Source: Agromyces marinus
GTDB taxonomy: Bacteria; Actinomycetota; Actinomycetes; Actinomycetales; Microbacteriaceae
Assembly: GCF_021442325.1 (NCBI RefSeq)
Contig: NZ_CP087879.1
Coordinates: 1,922,001 to 1,986,000 of the forward strand
Direction of reading: 5' to 3'
DNA length: 64,000 nucleotides
Shown here piece after piece: positions 1 through 9,010 of this stretch (within the stretch, counting starts at the first letter, position 1; each line of letters opens with the position of its first letter). The notes beneath the pieces were generated by a model. That model saw nothing but the letters and a program-made list of their open reading frames with translations, did no database searches and was not told the DNA's origin. Both the position numbers and the translations under genes were made by a program.

Positions 1-1
1 G

Positions 2-622
2 CTCCCGCCGATGCTCGAGGGCGACCCGCGCCGGGTGCGCATGGTCTACAGCCTGCTGTTCGCGCTGCCCGGCACGCCGGTGCTCTTCTACGGCGAGGAG
101 ATCGGCATGGGCGAGAACGGCGAGCAGGAGAAGCGCCAGGCGGTGCGCACGCCCATGCAGTGGACCGGCGGGCGCAACGGCGGCTTCTCGCGGGCCGCTC
201 CGAGCCGCCTCGCGGCCACGCCGCCCGCCGACGGGTACGCACCCGAGCACGTCAGCGTCGAGGCGCAGATGCACGACCCCGACTCGCTGCTCGCGGCGAT
301 ACGCGGGTTCGTCGCCCGGTACCGCAGCTCGCCCGAGATCGGCTGGGGCGCGTTCGAGCTGCTCGAGGTCGGCGAGCCCGCGGTGCTCGCGCACCGCATC
401 ACCGAGGACCACCTGCGCTTCGTCGCGCTGCACAACTTCGCGCCGCGCCCCGTGCGGGTGACCCTCGAGCTCGGCGACGTTCCCGACGGGGCCGTGCTCT
501 CCGACCTGTTCGCCGTCGACGCCGATCCGATCGATGATCGCGGGCGGGTCGACGTCGAGCTCGACGCCTACGGGTACCGCTGGTTCCGGGTGCTCGCGCC
601 GGGCGACCGGCGGCTCACCTGA
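2..622 (+). CDS. GH13 alpha-glucosidase/trehalose synthase-like enzyme, C-terminal part (5' end outside window)
   Basis: The reading frame is open from the first bases, so the gene begins upstream of the window. The visible ~206 residues hold the end of a GH13 (alpha-amylase family) barrel: LPGTPVLFYGEEIGMG followed by VRTPMQW is typical of trehalose synthases and alpha-glucosidases acting on maltose-type substrates. A C-terminal beta-rich region follows. The catalytic Asp/Glu/Asp residues lie upstream and cannot be checked, so substrate is undecided. The gene converges with smc, and a hairpin sits between them. The family is secure and the exact enzyme is not. Confidence 0.8.
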   Translation, partial: LPPMLEGDPRRVRMVYSLLFALPGTPVLFYGEEIGMGENGEQEKRQAVRTPMQWTGGRNGGFSRAAPSRLAATPPADGYAPEHVSVEAQMHDPDSLLAAIRGFVARYRSSPEIGWGAFELLEVGEPAVLAHRITEDHLRFVALHNFAPRPVRVTLELGDVPDGAVLSDLFAVDADPIDDRGRVDVELDAYGYRWFRVLAPGDRRLT

Positions 623-623
623 G

Positions 624-647
624 CGGATGCCGCGGCCCCGGCATCCG
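624..647. terminator. Bidirectional hairpin between the convergent GH13 and smc genes
   Basis: Nine-base inverted repeat CGGATGCCG (624-632) and CGGCATCCG (639-647) with a 6-base loop, directly after the GH13 stop and before the smc stop. There is no clear T-run, so factor-independent termination is inferred from position and stem strength. Both arms are also copies of the CGGATGCC motif that recurs across the window. Confidence 0.55.
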
Positions 648-652
648 TCTGC

Positions 653-3600
653 TCAGCTGGCCTTCGCGTCGAGCTCCTGGCGCACGCGCTGGCCGACCAC
701 GGCGGACACCCCGTCCTGTCGCATCGACACGCCGTAGAGGGCGTCCGCGATCTCCATCGTGCGCTTCTGGTGCGTGATGACGATGAGCTGGCTCTCCTCG
801 CGCAGGCTCTCGAACGTCGTGAGCAGCCGGCCGAGGTTGGCGTCGTCGAGCGCGGCCTCGACCTCGTCCATGATGTAGAACGGGCTCGGTCGGGCCTTGA
901 AGATCGCCATGAGCAGCGCGACGGCCGCGAGGGAGCGCTCGCCGCCCGAGAGCAGCGAGAGCCGCTCGATCTTCTTGCCCGCGGGCTTGACGCTCACCTC
1001 GATGCCCGTCGTGAGCAGGTCGTCGGGGTTCGTGAGCGCGATGCGGCCCTCGCCGCCGGGGAACAGGATCGGGAACACCTCGGCGAACGCCTCGCGCGTG
1101 TCCTCGAACGCGGACCGGAAGATCGACTCCATGCGCCCGTCGATCTCCTCGATGATCGTGAGGAGGTCCTTGCGGGTGTTCGCGAGGTCGGTGAGCTGCT
1201 CGGTGAGGAACTGGTGGCGCTGCTCGAGGGCGGCGAACTCCTCGAGCGCGAGTGGGTTGACCCGGCCGAGCTGGCCGAGCTTGCGCTCGGCGGCCTGCAG
1301 GCGCCTCTGCTGCTCCGTGCGGTCGTAGGGGCGCGGTTCGGCGTCCGGGTCGGCCTCGTCGGGAATGGGCTGATCGGGTCCGTACTCGGCGACGAGGACG
1401 GCCTCGTCGAGGCCGAGCTCGCTCGCGGCGCGCTCGACGAGCGAGCCCACGTGCAGCTTCTTCTCGTAGATGCGCAGTTCGAGCCCGTGGACGTCCTCGG
1501 TGACGGCGTGCAGGCGTTCGCGAACGGATGCCTCGGCGCGGCGCGCCGTCTGCACCTCCTCGTTCCGGCTCGCGCGTTCGGCCTCCGCCGCGGCGAGCGC
1601 GACGCGGGCCTCGGCGACCGACCGGCCCGCGGCCGACAGCACGGCGGGCAGGGCGTCGGCGACGCGTTGCGCCGACTCGAGCTGGGCGCGCCGGATGACG
1701 GTGCGCCGTGCGGCCTCCTCGGCGGCGCGGCGCTCCGCCTCGTGCTGGCGTTCCATGCCCGCGATGCGGGTCTCCTCCGAGCGCACGCGCTCGCGAGCGG
1801 TCTCGAGGCGGAGCCTCGCTTCGACCTCGCCCTCGCGGGCGCGTTCGAGCTCGGCCAGCGCCCCGTCGCGGCGGTCGGCCTCGAGCACGGGGCGCGTCTC
1901 GGCGCGGGCGGCCTCGAGCTCGGCGCCGGCGTCGGCCGCCGCGGTCTCGGCCTCGACGATGCGTTCCTCGGCGGTGGCGAGCGCCTCGTGGAGCCGGCCG
2001 GTCTCGGCGAGCGCCGCCTCGGCCCGGACCCGGGCGCGGTTCAGCGCCTCGGTGCGCTGGGCGAGCTGCGCGTCGAACTCGCGGAGCGCGGTGAGTGCCG
2101 CCTTGGAGCGCTCGCGCGCGTGCTGGGCAGCCCCCCGCTGCTCGTCGAGGTCGGACGTCGCGTGTTCGATCTCGGCGCGGACCTCGTCGAGGCGGGCCTT
2201 CGCACGGTCGCGTTCGGCGAGCAGTTCGATGCGGCTCTGCGTGCGACCCGATCCGCCGTGGACGACGTACCGGCCGATGACCGTGCCGTCCTTCGTGATG
2301 ACGGTGGCGGGCCGGTCGAGGGCGGCGAGCGCGGGCTCTGCGGCGCGGACGGCGTCGAGGTCGTCGGCGATGAGCACCTCGGCGAGCAGGGCGCGCACCC
2401 CGTCGGGGGCGTCCGCGACGGATGCCGCGGGGACCAGCCCCGGGACGTCGAGGCCGTCGGGCGGGGCGCCGCCGGGGTCGGCGATCGTGAGTGCCACGCG
2501 ACCGAGGTCGTCGGCGGCGGCCGCCGCGAGCGCGCCGAGCGCGGCGGCGCGGTCGTCGACGAGCACCGACTCGGCGAGCGGTCCGAGCGCTGCGGCGACC
2601 GCGACCTCGTAGCCGGGCTCGACGCGCAGGTGCTCGGCGAGGAGCCCGCGGACGCCCGGGGCGCCGGATGCGGCGAGCGCCGCGGAACCGTCCTTCTGGT
2701 CGAGCGCGAGCGAGAGTGCGCCGACGCGCGCGCCGAGGGCGTCGCGTTCGCGTTCGCGTTCGTGCAGCGCCTCCCGGAGCCGGTCGATCTCGCCCTCGGC
2801 CTCGAATACGGCCGCCTGCGCGAGCTCGTACGCCTCGTCGAGGTCGGTCGAGGCTCCCGGGTCGGCGTCGGATTCGGCTTCGATGCGCGCGAGCTCGGCG
2901 GCCGCGGCGTCGCGCCGCAGTTCGGCCGACTCGAGTGCGGTGCGGTGGCGCAGCACCTCGCCGCGGACGGCGGCGAGGTTCGAGGCCGCGGCATCCGCTC
3001 GACCGGCCAGTTGCGAGGCCCGCAGGTCGTACGCGCTGACCCGTGCGGCCTGCGCCGCGATCTGCTCGTCGACGGCGTCGAGCGCGGCGCGCGCGTCGCG
3101 CGTGACCTGCCCGGCGCGTTCGAGCGCGGCACCGGCCTCGCCCACCCCGCCCCGGATGGATTCGAGTTCGGCCCGCGCGGCGTCGATGTCGGCCAGGGTC
3201 ACGGTCGGCGCGGCATCCGCACCGTCGTCCGGGCTCGACAGCAGCGCGATCCGCTGGCGTGCGAGCGAGTCGAGCGAGCGTAGTCGGGCCTCCGACTGCT
3301 CGAGCGCGAAGCTCGCGGCGCGAGCGCGGTCGACGGCGTCGCCGCCCTGCGCCTGTTCGAGCCGTTCGATGCGCGCCTGGTGCTGTTCGAGTTCCTGCTG
3401 CAGCACGAGGCGTTCGGCGTGCCGTTCGTGCTCGGCTCGCCCCGCGTCCGCGAGGACGCGCCGGAGTTCGACGACCTCGTCGGCCACGAGCCTGGCCTTG
3501 GCGTCGCGCACGACCGCGGCGATGCCGGCGGCCTCGCGTGCGACCTCGGCCTGGCGGCCGAGCGGCTTGAGCTGGCGGCGCAGCTCGGCGGCGAGGTCGG

Positions 3601-4174
3601 TCAGGCGCGTGAGGTTGGCCTGCATTGCGTCGAGCTTGCGGAGCGTCTTCTCCTTGCGGCGGCGGTGCTTCAGGATGCCGGCGGCCTCCTCGATGAACCC
3701 GCGGCGGTCCTCGGGGCTCGCGTGCAGCACCTGGTCGAGCTGGCCCTGACCGACGATGACGTGCATCTCGCGACCGAGGCCGGAGTCGCTGAGCAACTCC
3801 TGCACGTCGAGGAGGCGGCACTGCTCGCCGTTGATGGCGTACTCGCTGCCGCCGTTGCGGAACAGCGTGCGCGAGATCGTGACCTCGGTGTACTCGATCG
3901 GCAGCGCGCCGTCGGAGTTGTCGATCGTCAGGCTCACCTCGGCACGGCCGAGCGGCCCGCGGGTCGAGGTGCCCGCGAAGATGACGTCCTCCATCTTGCC
4001 GCCGCGCAGCGTCTTGGCGCCCTGTTCGCCCATGACCCAGGCGAGCGCGTCGACGACGTTCGACTTGCCGGAGCCGTTGGGGCCGACGATGCAGGTCACG
4101 CCCGGTTCGAACGCGAACGTGGTCGGCTGCGCGAAGGACTTGAAGCCCTTGAGCGTGAGGCTCTTGAGGTACAT
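653..4174 (-). CDS. smc: Chromosome segregation protein SMC
   Basis: A 1173-residue SMC ATPase, normal length for the family; with ScpA/ScpB it compacts and helps segregate the chromosome. Walker A GPNGSGKS is at about residues 31-38, the hinge near 500-600 between two long coiled coils, the signature LSGGERSL near 1073 and Walker B with MDEVEAALDD near 1100. The open frame runs upstream to 4423, but ATG 4174 is chosen because it begins the canonical MYLKSLTLKGFKSF and follows a GGGGGG-rich ribosome site; upstream residues are low-complexity Arg/Pro. In many actinobacteria smc follows mutM directly and precedes ftsY. Here two acetyltransferase genes intervene and no ftsY follows. Confidence 0.97.
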   Translation of the reverse strand: MYLKSLTLKGFKSFAQPTTFAFEPGVTCIVGPNGSGKSNVVDALAWVMGEQGAKTLRGGKMEDVIFAGTSTRGPLGRAEVSLTIDNSDGALPIEYTEVTISRTLFRNGGSEYAINGEQCRLLDVQELLSDSGLGREMHVIVGQGQLDQVLHASPEDRRGFIEEAAGILKHRRRKEKTLRKLDAMQANLTRLTDLAAELRRQLKPLGRQAEVAREAAGIAAVVRDAKARLVADEVVELRRVLADAGRAEHERHAERLVLQQELEQHQARIERLEQAQGGDAVDRARAASFALEQSEARLRSLDSLARQRIALLSSPDDGADAAPTVTLADIDAARAELESIRGGVGEAGAALERAGQVTRDARAALDAVDEQIAAQAARVSAYDLRASQLAGRADAAASNLAAVRGEVLRHRTALESAELRRDAAAAELARIEAESDADPGASTDLDEAYELAQAAVFEAEGEIDRLREALHERERERDALGARVGALSLALDQKDGSAALAASGAPGVRGLLAEHLRVEPGYEVAVAAALGPLAESVLVDDRAAALGALAAAAADDLGRVALTIADPGGAPPDGLDVPGLVPAASVADAPDGVRALLAEVLIADDLDAVRAAEPALAALDRPATVITKDGTVIGRYVVHGGSGRTQSRIELLAERDRAKARLDEVRAEIEHATSDLDEQRGAAQHARERSKAALTALREFDAQLAQRTEALNRARVRAEAALAETGRLHEALATAEERIVEAETAAADAGAELEAARAETRPVLEADRRDGALAELERAREGEVEARLRLETARERVRSEETRIAGMERQHEAERRAAEEAARRTVIRRAQLESAQRVADALPAVLSAAGRSVAEARVALAAAEAERASRNEEVQTARRAEASVRERLHAVTEDVHGLELRIYEKKLHVGSLVERAASELGLDEAVLVAEYGPDQPIPDEADPDAEPRPYDRTEQQRRLQAAERKLGQLGRVNPLALEEFAALEQRHQFLTEQLTDLANTRKDLLTIIEEIDGRMESIFRSAFEDTREAFAEVFPILFPGGEGRIALTNPDDLLTTGIEVSVKPAGKKIERLSLLSGGERSLAAVALLMAIFKARPSPFYIMDEVEAALDDANLGRLLTTFESLREESQLIVITHQKRTMEIADALYGVSMRQDGVSAVVGQRVRQELDAKAS

Positions 4175-4368
4175 GTCCCCCCGGTGTCGCGGCGTGATGG
4201 TGCTGGATGCCTCGCACGAGCGTACCCGAGCGGATGCCGCCGGCCGGGTTCGCTCGCCGGGTTCGCGCGGATCCGGACGCTCCGACGGCCGTCGACGCCG
4301 CGGGAGGCGCTTCCGGCGGGCGCACCCGCGGGCTAGGCTGGCAGGCTGCTCGGAGTCGAGGAGGACGC

Positions 4369-5439
4369 ATGGGCATCGAGATCCGACCCGTCCGGGTCCC
4401 CCACCAGGCGGATGCCGAGGCATCCGCCGAGCTCGACGCGTACGCCGCGCTGATCCGCCGGCTCGACCTCGAGCGGCTGGGCACCGACGAGCTCGCGCGG
4501 CCCGTGACCGAGCTGGTGCGCCAGTTCGCCGACGACCCGTACCGTGCGCACGTGCCGCTCGGCGCCTTCGACGGCGACGCCCTCGTCGGCATCGCCGAGC
4601 TCGAGTGGGAGCGGGACGACCAGGCGCGGACCGCGTACCTCGAGATGCTCGGCGTCGTCCCCGAGCGACGACGCGAGGGCATCGGCTCGGCGCTGCTCGA
4701 GCGCGCCGAGCGGATCGCCCGGGACGCGGGGCGCCCGACGCTCGTGCTCGCCGCAGACCACCCGGCCGACGCCGGGTCCGACGGCGACGAGGTGCTGCAC
4801 GCGCCGCAGGGCGACGCGACGATCCCCGCCGGCGACCCGCCCGCCCGCTTCGCCGTGGCCCGCGGCTACGCCCTCGGCCAGCTCGACCGGGTCAGCGTGC
4901 TCGACGCCGCGGCACGTGCCGACGAGTTCCGGTCGCGACTCGACGGGCTCGCGGCATCCGCCCGGTACCGGGTGCGCACCTGGGTCGATCACGCCCCCGA
5001 CGACCTGCTCGACTCGCTCGCGGTCGCGCACGAGCGCATGTCGGTCGACGCGCCGTCGGGCGCGATCGACTACGAGCTCGAGCGCTGGGACGCCGACCGG
5101 GTCCGCGACGACGAGCGGCGCACCGCCGCGATGGGGCGCACGACCCTGACCGCGGCCGCCGTCGCACCCGACGACACGGTCGCCGGATTCACCGTGCTCT
5201 CGCTGCCGGCCGGTTCCCCCGCCGTCGAGCAGTGGGACACGATCGTGCTCGCCGCCCACCGCGGCCACCGGCTCGGCATGCGCCTGAAGCTGGAGAACCT
5301 CGTCCTGCTCGAGGCGACGGATGCCACCCGCGAGCGCGTCTACACGTGGAACGCCGACGAGAATGAGCACATGCTCGCCATCAACATCGACCTCGGCTTC
5401 CGGCCGTTCGCGCTCGAGTCGGTCTGGCAGCGACCGTGA
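4369..5439 (+). CDS. GNAT-family N-acetyltransferase, tandem-domain, first of a pair
   Basis: 356 residues with two GNAT-like halves. The N-terminal half has the acetyl-CoA loop VVPERRREGIGSALL (motif A, R-x-x-G-x-G). The C-terminal half ends with HRGHRLGMRLK and YTWNADENEHM. ATG 4369 is preceded by GAGGAGGA at ideal spacing; the frame's earlier ATG at 4207 gives low-complexity residues. The stop overlaps the GTG of the next gene (GTGA), implying translational coupling. The acceptor substrate is unknown. The architecture resembles other double-GNAT proteins such as mycothiol synthase, but nothing here identifies that reaction. The 194-base gap to smc should hold divergent promoters. Confidence 0.85.
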   Translation: MGIEIRPVRVPHQADAEASAELDAYAALIRRLDLERLGTDELARPVTELVRQFADDPYRAHVPLGAFDGDALVGIAELEWERDDQARTAYLEMLGVVPERRREGIGSALLERAERIARDAGRPTLVLAADHPADAGSDGDEVLHAPQGDATIPAGDPPARFAVARGYALGQLDRVSVLDAAARADEFRSRLDGLAASARYRVRTWVDHAPDDLLDSLAVAHERMSVDAPSGAIDYELERWDADRVRDDERRTAAMGRTTLTAAAVAPDDTVAGFTVLSLPAGSPAVEQWDTIVLAAHRGHRLGMRLKLENLVLLEATDATRERVYTWNADENEHMLAINIDLGFRPFALESVWQRP

Positions 5440-6539
5440 GCGCGGCGCCGCGGCCCGGCGGAGCCGCGCCGGCGGACGGGCCGGGAGCGCTCCGCGCCAT
5501 CCGCTCACCCGACCGCATCGGCATCCCCGAGTCGGCCGACCTCGAGGCCTACGCCGAGTTCGCGCGCCGCATCCAGCTCGAGACCACCGGCACCGACGAG
5601 TTCAGCTACTCGGCCGCCGAGCTCGCCGTCCTCGGCGGCGACCCCTACCTCGAGCGCCGCCGGTTCGGGGTCTTCGAGGGCGGGCGGCTCATCGCCGCGG
5701 CAGCGGCATGGTGGGAACGCGAGCAGGCCGACGGCGCACCCATGATCACGATGGTCGGCGTCGACCCCGGCCACCGGCGGCGCGGACTCGGCGGTGCCGT
5801 GCTCGAGGCCGTCGAGGCATCCGCTCGCGACGCCGGCCGCGAGACGACCCTCCTCATCTCGGAGCACCGCACCGACGACGGATCGGGCGAGCGGATCCGC
5901 CCACCGCAGGGCGAGGCGTCGCTGCCAGCAGACGCGCCCGCGGTGCGGTTCGCACGCTCGCGCGGGTACCGCCTCGGCCAGCTCCTCGTCGCGAGCGCCC
6001 TGCCGGTCGCGGGCCGCGCGGCGCACTTCCGCGGCCTCGCCCGGCACGCCGCGCGCGACGACGGCTACCGCCTCGAGGCGTGGCGCGAGCGCACGCCCGA
6101 CGAGCACCTCGACGCGTTCGCCGCCGCCCGCTCGCAGATGGTCGCCGAAGCGCCGAGCGGCGGGGTGGACTTCGCCGACGAGCACTGGGACGCGGCGCGC
6201 ATCCGCGACGACGAGGCGCGCGCGACGAAGGCGGGGCGCACGCACCTCACAGTCGCAGCGATCGCCGCCGACGGGGAGGTCGCGGGATTCACGATCCTGA
6301 CCCTCGCGCCGGGCAAGCACGGCGCCTACCAGGACGACACCCTCGTCCTCGGGCCGCATCGCGGCCACGGCCTCGGCATGCGGATGAAGCTCGCGAACCT
6401 CGTCGCACTGACGGAGACCGCACCGGAACGCACCTCGGTGTACACCTGGAACGCGGACGAGAACGGGCCGATGCTCGCCATCAACCGCGGGCTGGGGTTC
6501 CGCCCGCACTCGATCCAGGCGACGTGGCAGCGCGGATGA
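5436..6539 (+). CDS. GNAT-family N-acetyltransferase, tandem-domain, paralogue of the preceding gene
   Basis: 367 residues, similar end to end to the upstream protein: same DLEAYAEF-type start, motif A VDPGHRRRGLGGAVLE, and the same ending HRGHGLGMRMK and YTWNADENGPM. This indicates tandem duplication. Translation starts at GTG 5436 inside the upstream stop (GTGA), so the pair is probably co-translated. Its 3' end converges with mutM and overlaps it by 59 bases, unusual for two coding sequences. Function beyond acyl-CoA-dependent acetyl transfer is unknown. Confidence 0.85.
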   Translation: MSAAPRPGGAAPADGPGALRAIRSPDRIGIPESADLEAYAEFARRIQLETTGTDEFSYSAAELAVLGGDPYLERRRFGVFEGGRLIAAAAAWWEREQADGAPMITMVGVDPGHRRRGLGGAVLEAVEASARDAGRETTLLISEHRTDDGSGERIRPPQGEASLPADAPAVRFARSRGYRLGQLLVASALPVAGRAAHFRGLARHAARDDGYRLEAWRERTPDEHLDAFAAARSQMVAEAPSGGVDFADEHWDAARIRDDEARATKAGRTHLTVAAIAADGEVAGFTILTLAPGKHGAYQDDTLVLGPHRGHGLGMRMKLANLVALTETAPERTSVYTWNADENGPMLAINRGLGFRPHSIQATWQRG

Positions 6540-7479
6540 CGCCGGCGCCGCCGCCGGGGGACCGTCGCCCCGCGCGCATCCGCTGGCAGCGCGGGCACCG
6601 GTGCGAGGAGCGGTTCATGAACGCCTCGCGCACGATCGGCGTCCCGCACCTCGGGCACGGCGATCCCGTGCGGCCGTAGGCGTTCAGCGAGTGCGCGAAG
6701 TACCCGGATGCGCCGTTGACGTTGACGTACTGCGCGTCGAAGCTCGTGCCGCCCTCGGCGAGCGCCTTCCGGAGCACCTCGCGCACCGCGGCCTGCAGCT
6801 CGCGCACCCGCCGTCGGCCGAGGCTCGACGCGGGCTGCTCGCCGTGCATGCGCACGGCCCACAGGGCTTCGTCGGCGTAGATGTTGCCGATGCCCGACAT
6901 AACGCCCTGGTCGAGGAGCACGCGCTTGATGCCGGTCGCCCGGCGGGCGAGCGCCGCGGCGAACGTGTCGTCGTCGAACGCCGGGTCGAGCGGGTCGCGC
7001 GCGATGTGCGCCACCTGCGAGGGGATGCTGCGCGCCCACCGGCCGGTGACGTCGGCCGAGTAGCCGGCGACCCTGCCGTCGGCGGTCGGCACGAGGCGAT
7101 CGATCGCCATCGAGCCGAAGATGCGCTGGTCGACGAAGTCGACCCGGAGCTCGCCATGCTCGGGGTGCTCGAGGTGCAGCCGGATCCGCGCATGGCGGTC
7201 GTCGCCCGGGTGGTCGCTCGTGCGCAGCAGCAGCTGCCCGCTCATGCCGAGGTGGCCGACCAGTGCGGCGCCTCCGGTCAGCGGCATCCACAGGAACTTG
7301 CCGCGCCGCACCGCGGCCTCGATGCGCTCGCCGGTCAGCAGCGCCTCGAAATCGCCGGATGCCGCGTCGTGCCGCTTCAACGACCGGGCGTCGAGCACCT
7401 CGACCCCGGCGACGTGCGCGCCCGTGACCGCCGGCGCGAGCCCCGCACGGACGACCTCGACCTCGGGAAGCTCGGGCAC
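6481..7479 (-). CDS. mutM: Formamidopyrimidine-DNA glycosylase (Fpg/MutM)
   Basis: Removes 8-oxoguanine and formamidopyrimidines from DNA and nicks the abasic site. It starts MPELPEVEVV with the catalytic Pro2 and Glu3. GHLGMSGQ follows, then the helix-two-turn-helix region, and a C-terminal zinc finger CPRC...CPRC at about residues 273-298. About 34 low-complexity residues follow the finger, longer than usual, and this tail is encoded antisense to the end of the GNAT gene. A single base separates its ATG from the rnc stop, so it belongs to the rpmF-rnc-mutM operon. Confidence 0.96.
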   Translation of the reverse strand: MPELPEVEVVRAGLAPAVTGAHVAGVEVLDARSLKRHDAASGDFEALLTGERIEAAVRRGKFLWMPLTGGAALVGHLGMSGQLLLRTSDHPGDDRHARIRLHLEHPEHGELRVDFVDQRIFGSMAIDRLVPTADGRVAGYSADVTGRWARSIPSQVAHIARDPLDPAFDDDTFAAALARRATGIKRVLLDQGVMSGIGNIYADEALWAVRMHGEQPASSLGRRRVRELQAAVREVLRKALAEGGTSFDAQYVNVNGASGYFAHSLNAYGRTGSPCPRCGTPIVREAFMNRSSHRCPRCQRMRAGRRSPGGGAGVIRAATSPGSSAGGTPARG

Positions 7480-7480
7480 G

Positions 7481-8191
7481 TCAGCGGTCGCTGAGCAGGG
7501 TCCACGCGCGCAGCGCGGCGGCCATCTCGGCCTGCTTCTTGCTCGATCCCTCGCCGGACGCCTCGACGAGGTCGCCGACGACGACCGTCGCCACGAAGTG
7601 CTTGTTGTGGTCGGGCCCGCTCTCGCTGACCGAGTACGCCGGGGCAGCCGACCCGCGGCGCGCCGCGATCTCCTGCAGGCTCGTCTTCGGGTCCATCGCG
7701 GCGCCGAAGCGCGCGGGATCGTCCATGAGCGGCGCCACGAGGCTCAGCACGAACTCGGTCGCGACCTCGCCGCCGCGCGAGAGGAACACCGCGCCGATGA
7801 TGGCCTCGACGGTGTCGGCGAGGATCGACGGCTTGTCGGCGCCGCCGGTCATCGTCTCGCCACGGCCGAGCCGGATGAACCGGCCGATGCCGATCGTGCG
7901 CGCGACCTCGGCCAGCGCGGCGCTCGAGACCAGGCTCGCGCGCCGCTTGGCCAGCTCGCCCTCGTCGAGTTCGGGATGGTCGGTGAACAGCCGCACCGTG
8001 ACGGCCTGCCCGAGGATCGAGTCGCCCAGGAACTCGAGGCGCTCGTTGGTCGGGATGCCGCCGTTCTCATACGCGAACGACCGGTGCGTGAGCGCGAGGA
8101 GCAGGAGATCGGGGTCGAGCTCGACGCCCAGCGTGCGCTGCAGCTGGGCGAGCTCGTCAGCCCCGGTGTCCGTACGCTCCGCGCGCCTCAC
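7481..8191 (-). CDS. rnc: Ribonuclease III
   Basis: 236-residue double-strand RNA endonuclease that processes rRNA precursors and structured mRNAs. The RNase III signature NERLEFLGDSILG is at residues 49-61, and a double-stranded-RNA-binding domain occupies about 163-232. The start is GTG 8191 with only a weak ribosome site; no internal ATG gives a better N-terminus. It sits between rpmF and mutM, the usual actinobacterial order, with almost no spacing to mutM. Confidence 0.96.
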   Translation of the reverse strand: MRRAERTDTGADELAQLQRTLGVELDPDLLLLALTHRSFAYENGGIPTNERLEFLGDSILGQAVTVRLFTDHPELDEGELAKRRASLVSSAALAEVARTIGIGRFIRLGRGETMTGGADKPSILADTVEAIIGAVFLSRGGEVATEFVLSLVAPLMDDPARFGAAMDPKTSLQEIAARRGSAAPAYSVSESGPDHNKHFVATVVVGDLVEASGEGSSKKQAEMAAALRAWTLLSDR

Positions 8192-8219
8192 GACCGGTCG
8201 TTCGTCGTCTCTGGGCCGA

Positions 8220-8423
8220 CTAGACGTCGGCGACCTTGCGGCCCTTGTACTCGAGGAAGAGCGGGGTGCCCGCCGAGTCCTCGACCACGCGGGCGCGGTG
8301 CGGCAGGCTGTAGGTGACCTTGCCGTTCTCGACGGTCTTGACGAGCGTGGGGGCCTCGGCCTTCCACTGCGAACGGCGCGCGTGGGTGTTGGCGCGTGAC
8401 TTCTTCCGCTTGGGAACAGCCAT
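8220..8423 (-). CDS. rpmF: 50S ribosomal protein L32
   Basis: 67 residues starting [20 protein letters not shown], a clear L32. It has no cysteines, so it is the zinc-independent form lacking the CxxC ribbon. It lies 9 bases after the DUF177 gene and upstream of rnc, the standard actinobacterial arrangement. The ATG is preceded by a purine-rich GAGAGAGAG tract. Confidence 0.97.
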   Translation of the reverse strand: MAVPKRKKSRANTHARRSQWKAEAPTLVKTVENGKVTYSLPHRARVVEDSAGTPLFLEYKGRKVADV

Positions 8424-8432
8424 GACTCTCTC

Positions 8433-8999
8433 TCAATCTCTCTGCTGGTCGGCCTCGGATGCCTGATCCGTGCCGTCGTCCTCGGAAGCCTGGAACCCGG
8501 CGAGCGCAGCCCAACGCGGGTCGGACGGTGCCTCAGGGGTGTCGAGCTCCGGATGCTCGGCCAGACGCAGACCGGTCTCTGGATCGAGACCGGGACAGTC
8601 GGGCCGGCACACCGGCTGGAAGGGCAGTGCCAGCACTACCGCATCTCTGATGAGCGGTTCAAGATCCACGTGGTCGTCTTGAACCTCATACTCGAAAGCT
8701 TCCCCAGAATGATACGCGAAAAGCTCCTGGAACTCGACTCGGACCGGCAGGGCGATCTCGGTGAGGCACCGCCCGCACTCCCCCTCGGCGGTCGCATCGA
8801 CCTCGGCGGTCACGAGCACGCCCTCGTGGACGGACTCCAGGCGGACGTCGACGCCGAGGTCGGAACCCTCGCGCACGCCGACCAGCCCCTCACCCAGCGT
8901 TTCGGGTGCGGGGACGTCGAACTGCTGCTCGCGCATCTCGCCGGGACGGTTGACGAGGTCGCGGACGTTGACGCGGAACGGGGAGTGCTGATCGGCCAC
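8433..8999 (-). CDS. YceD/DUF177 family protein
   Basis: 188 residues; DUF177 proteins are almost always encoded just before rpmF and are linked to 23S rRNA/large-subunit biogenesis. The conserved ECGRCLTEI motif and a second cysteine pair, VCRPDCPGL, are present. The frame stays open far upstream, but that part lies antiphase to the transglutaminase gene. GTG 8999, just past that gene's stop, gives the expected N-terminus FRVNVRDLVNRPGE. No strong ribosome site is visible, so the start is the least certain part. Confidence 0.88.
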   Translation of the reverse strand: MADQHSPFRVNVRDLVNRPGEMREQQFDVPAPETLGEGLVGVREGSDLGVDVRLESVHEGVLVTAEVDATAEGECGRCLTEIALPVRVEFQELFAYHSGEAFEYEVQDDHVDLEPLIRDAVVLALPFQPVCRPDCPGLDPETGLRLAEHPELDTPEAPSDPRWAALAGFQASEDDGTDQASEADQQRD

Positions 9000-9010
9000 G
9001 GTCGAGCATT

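Noticed and set aside
770-3283. Long plus-strand open frame (837 codons) opposite smc
   Set aside because: It is the antisense of smc. High GC keeps antisense frames open, and its Arg/Leu/Gly-heavy sequence has no domain.
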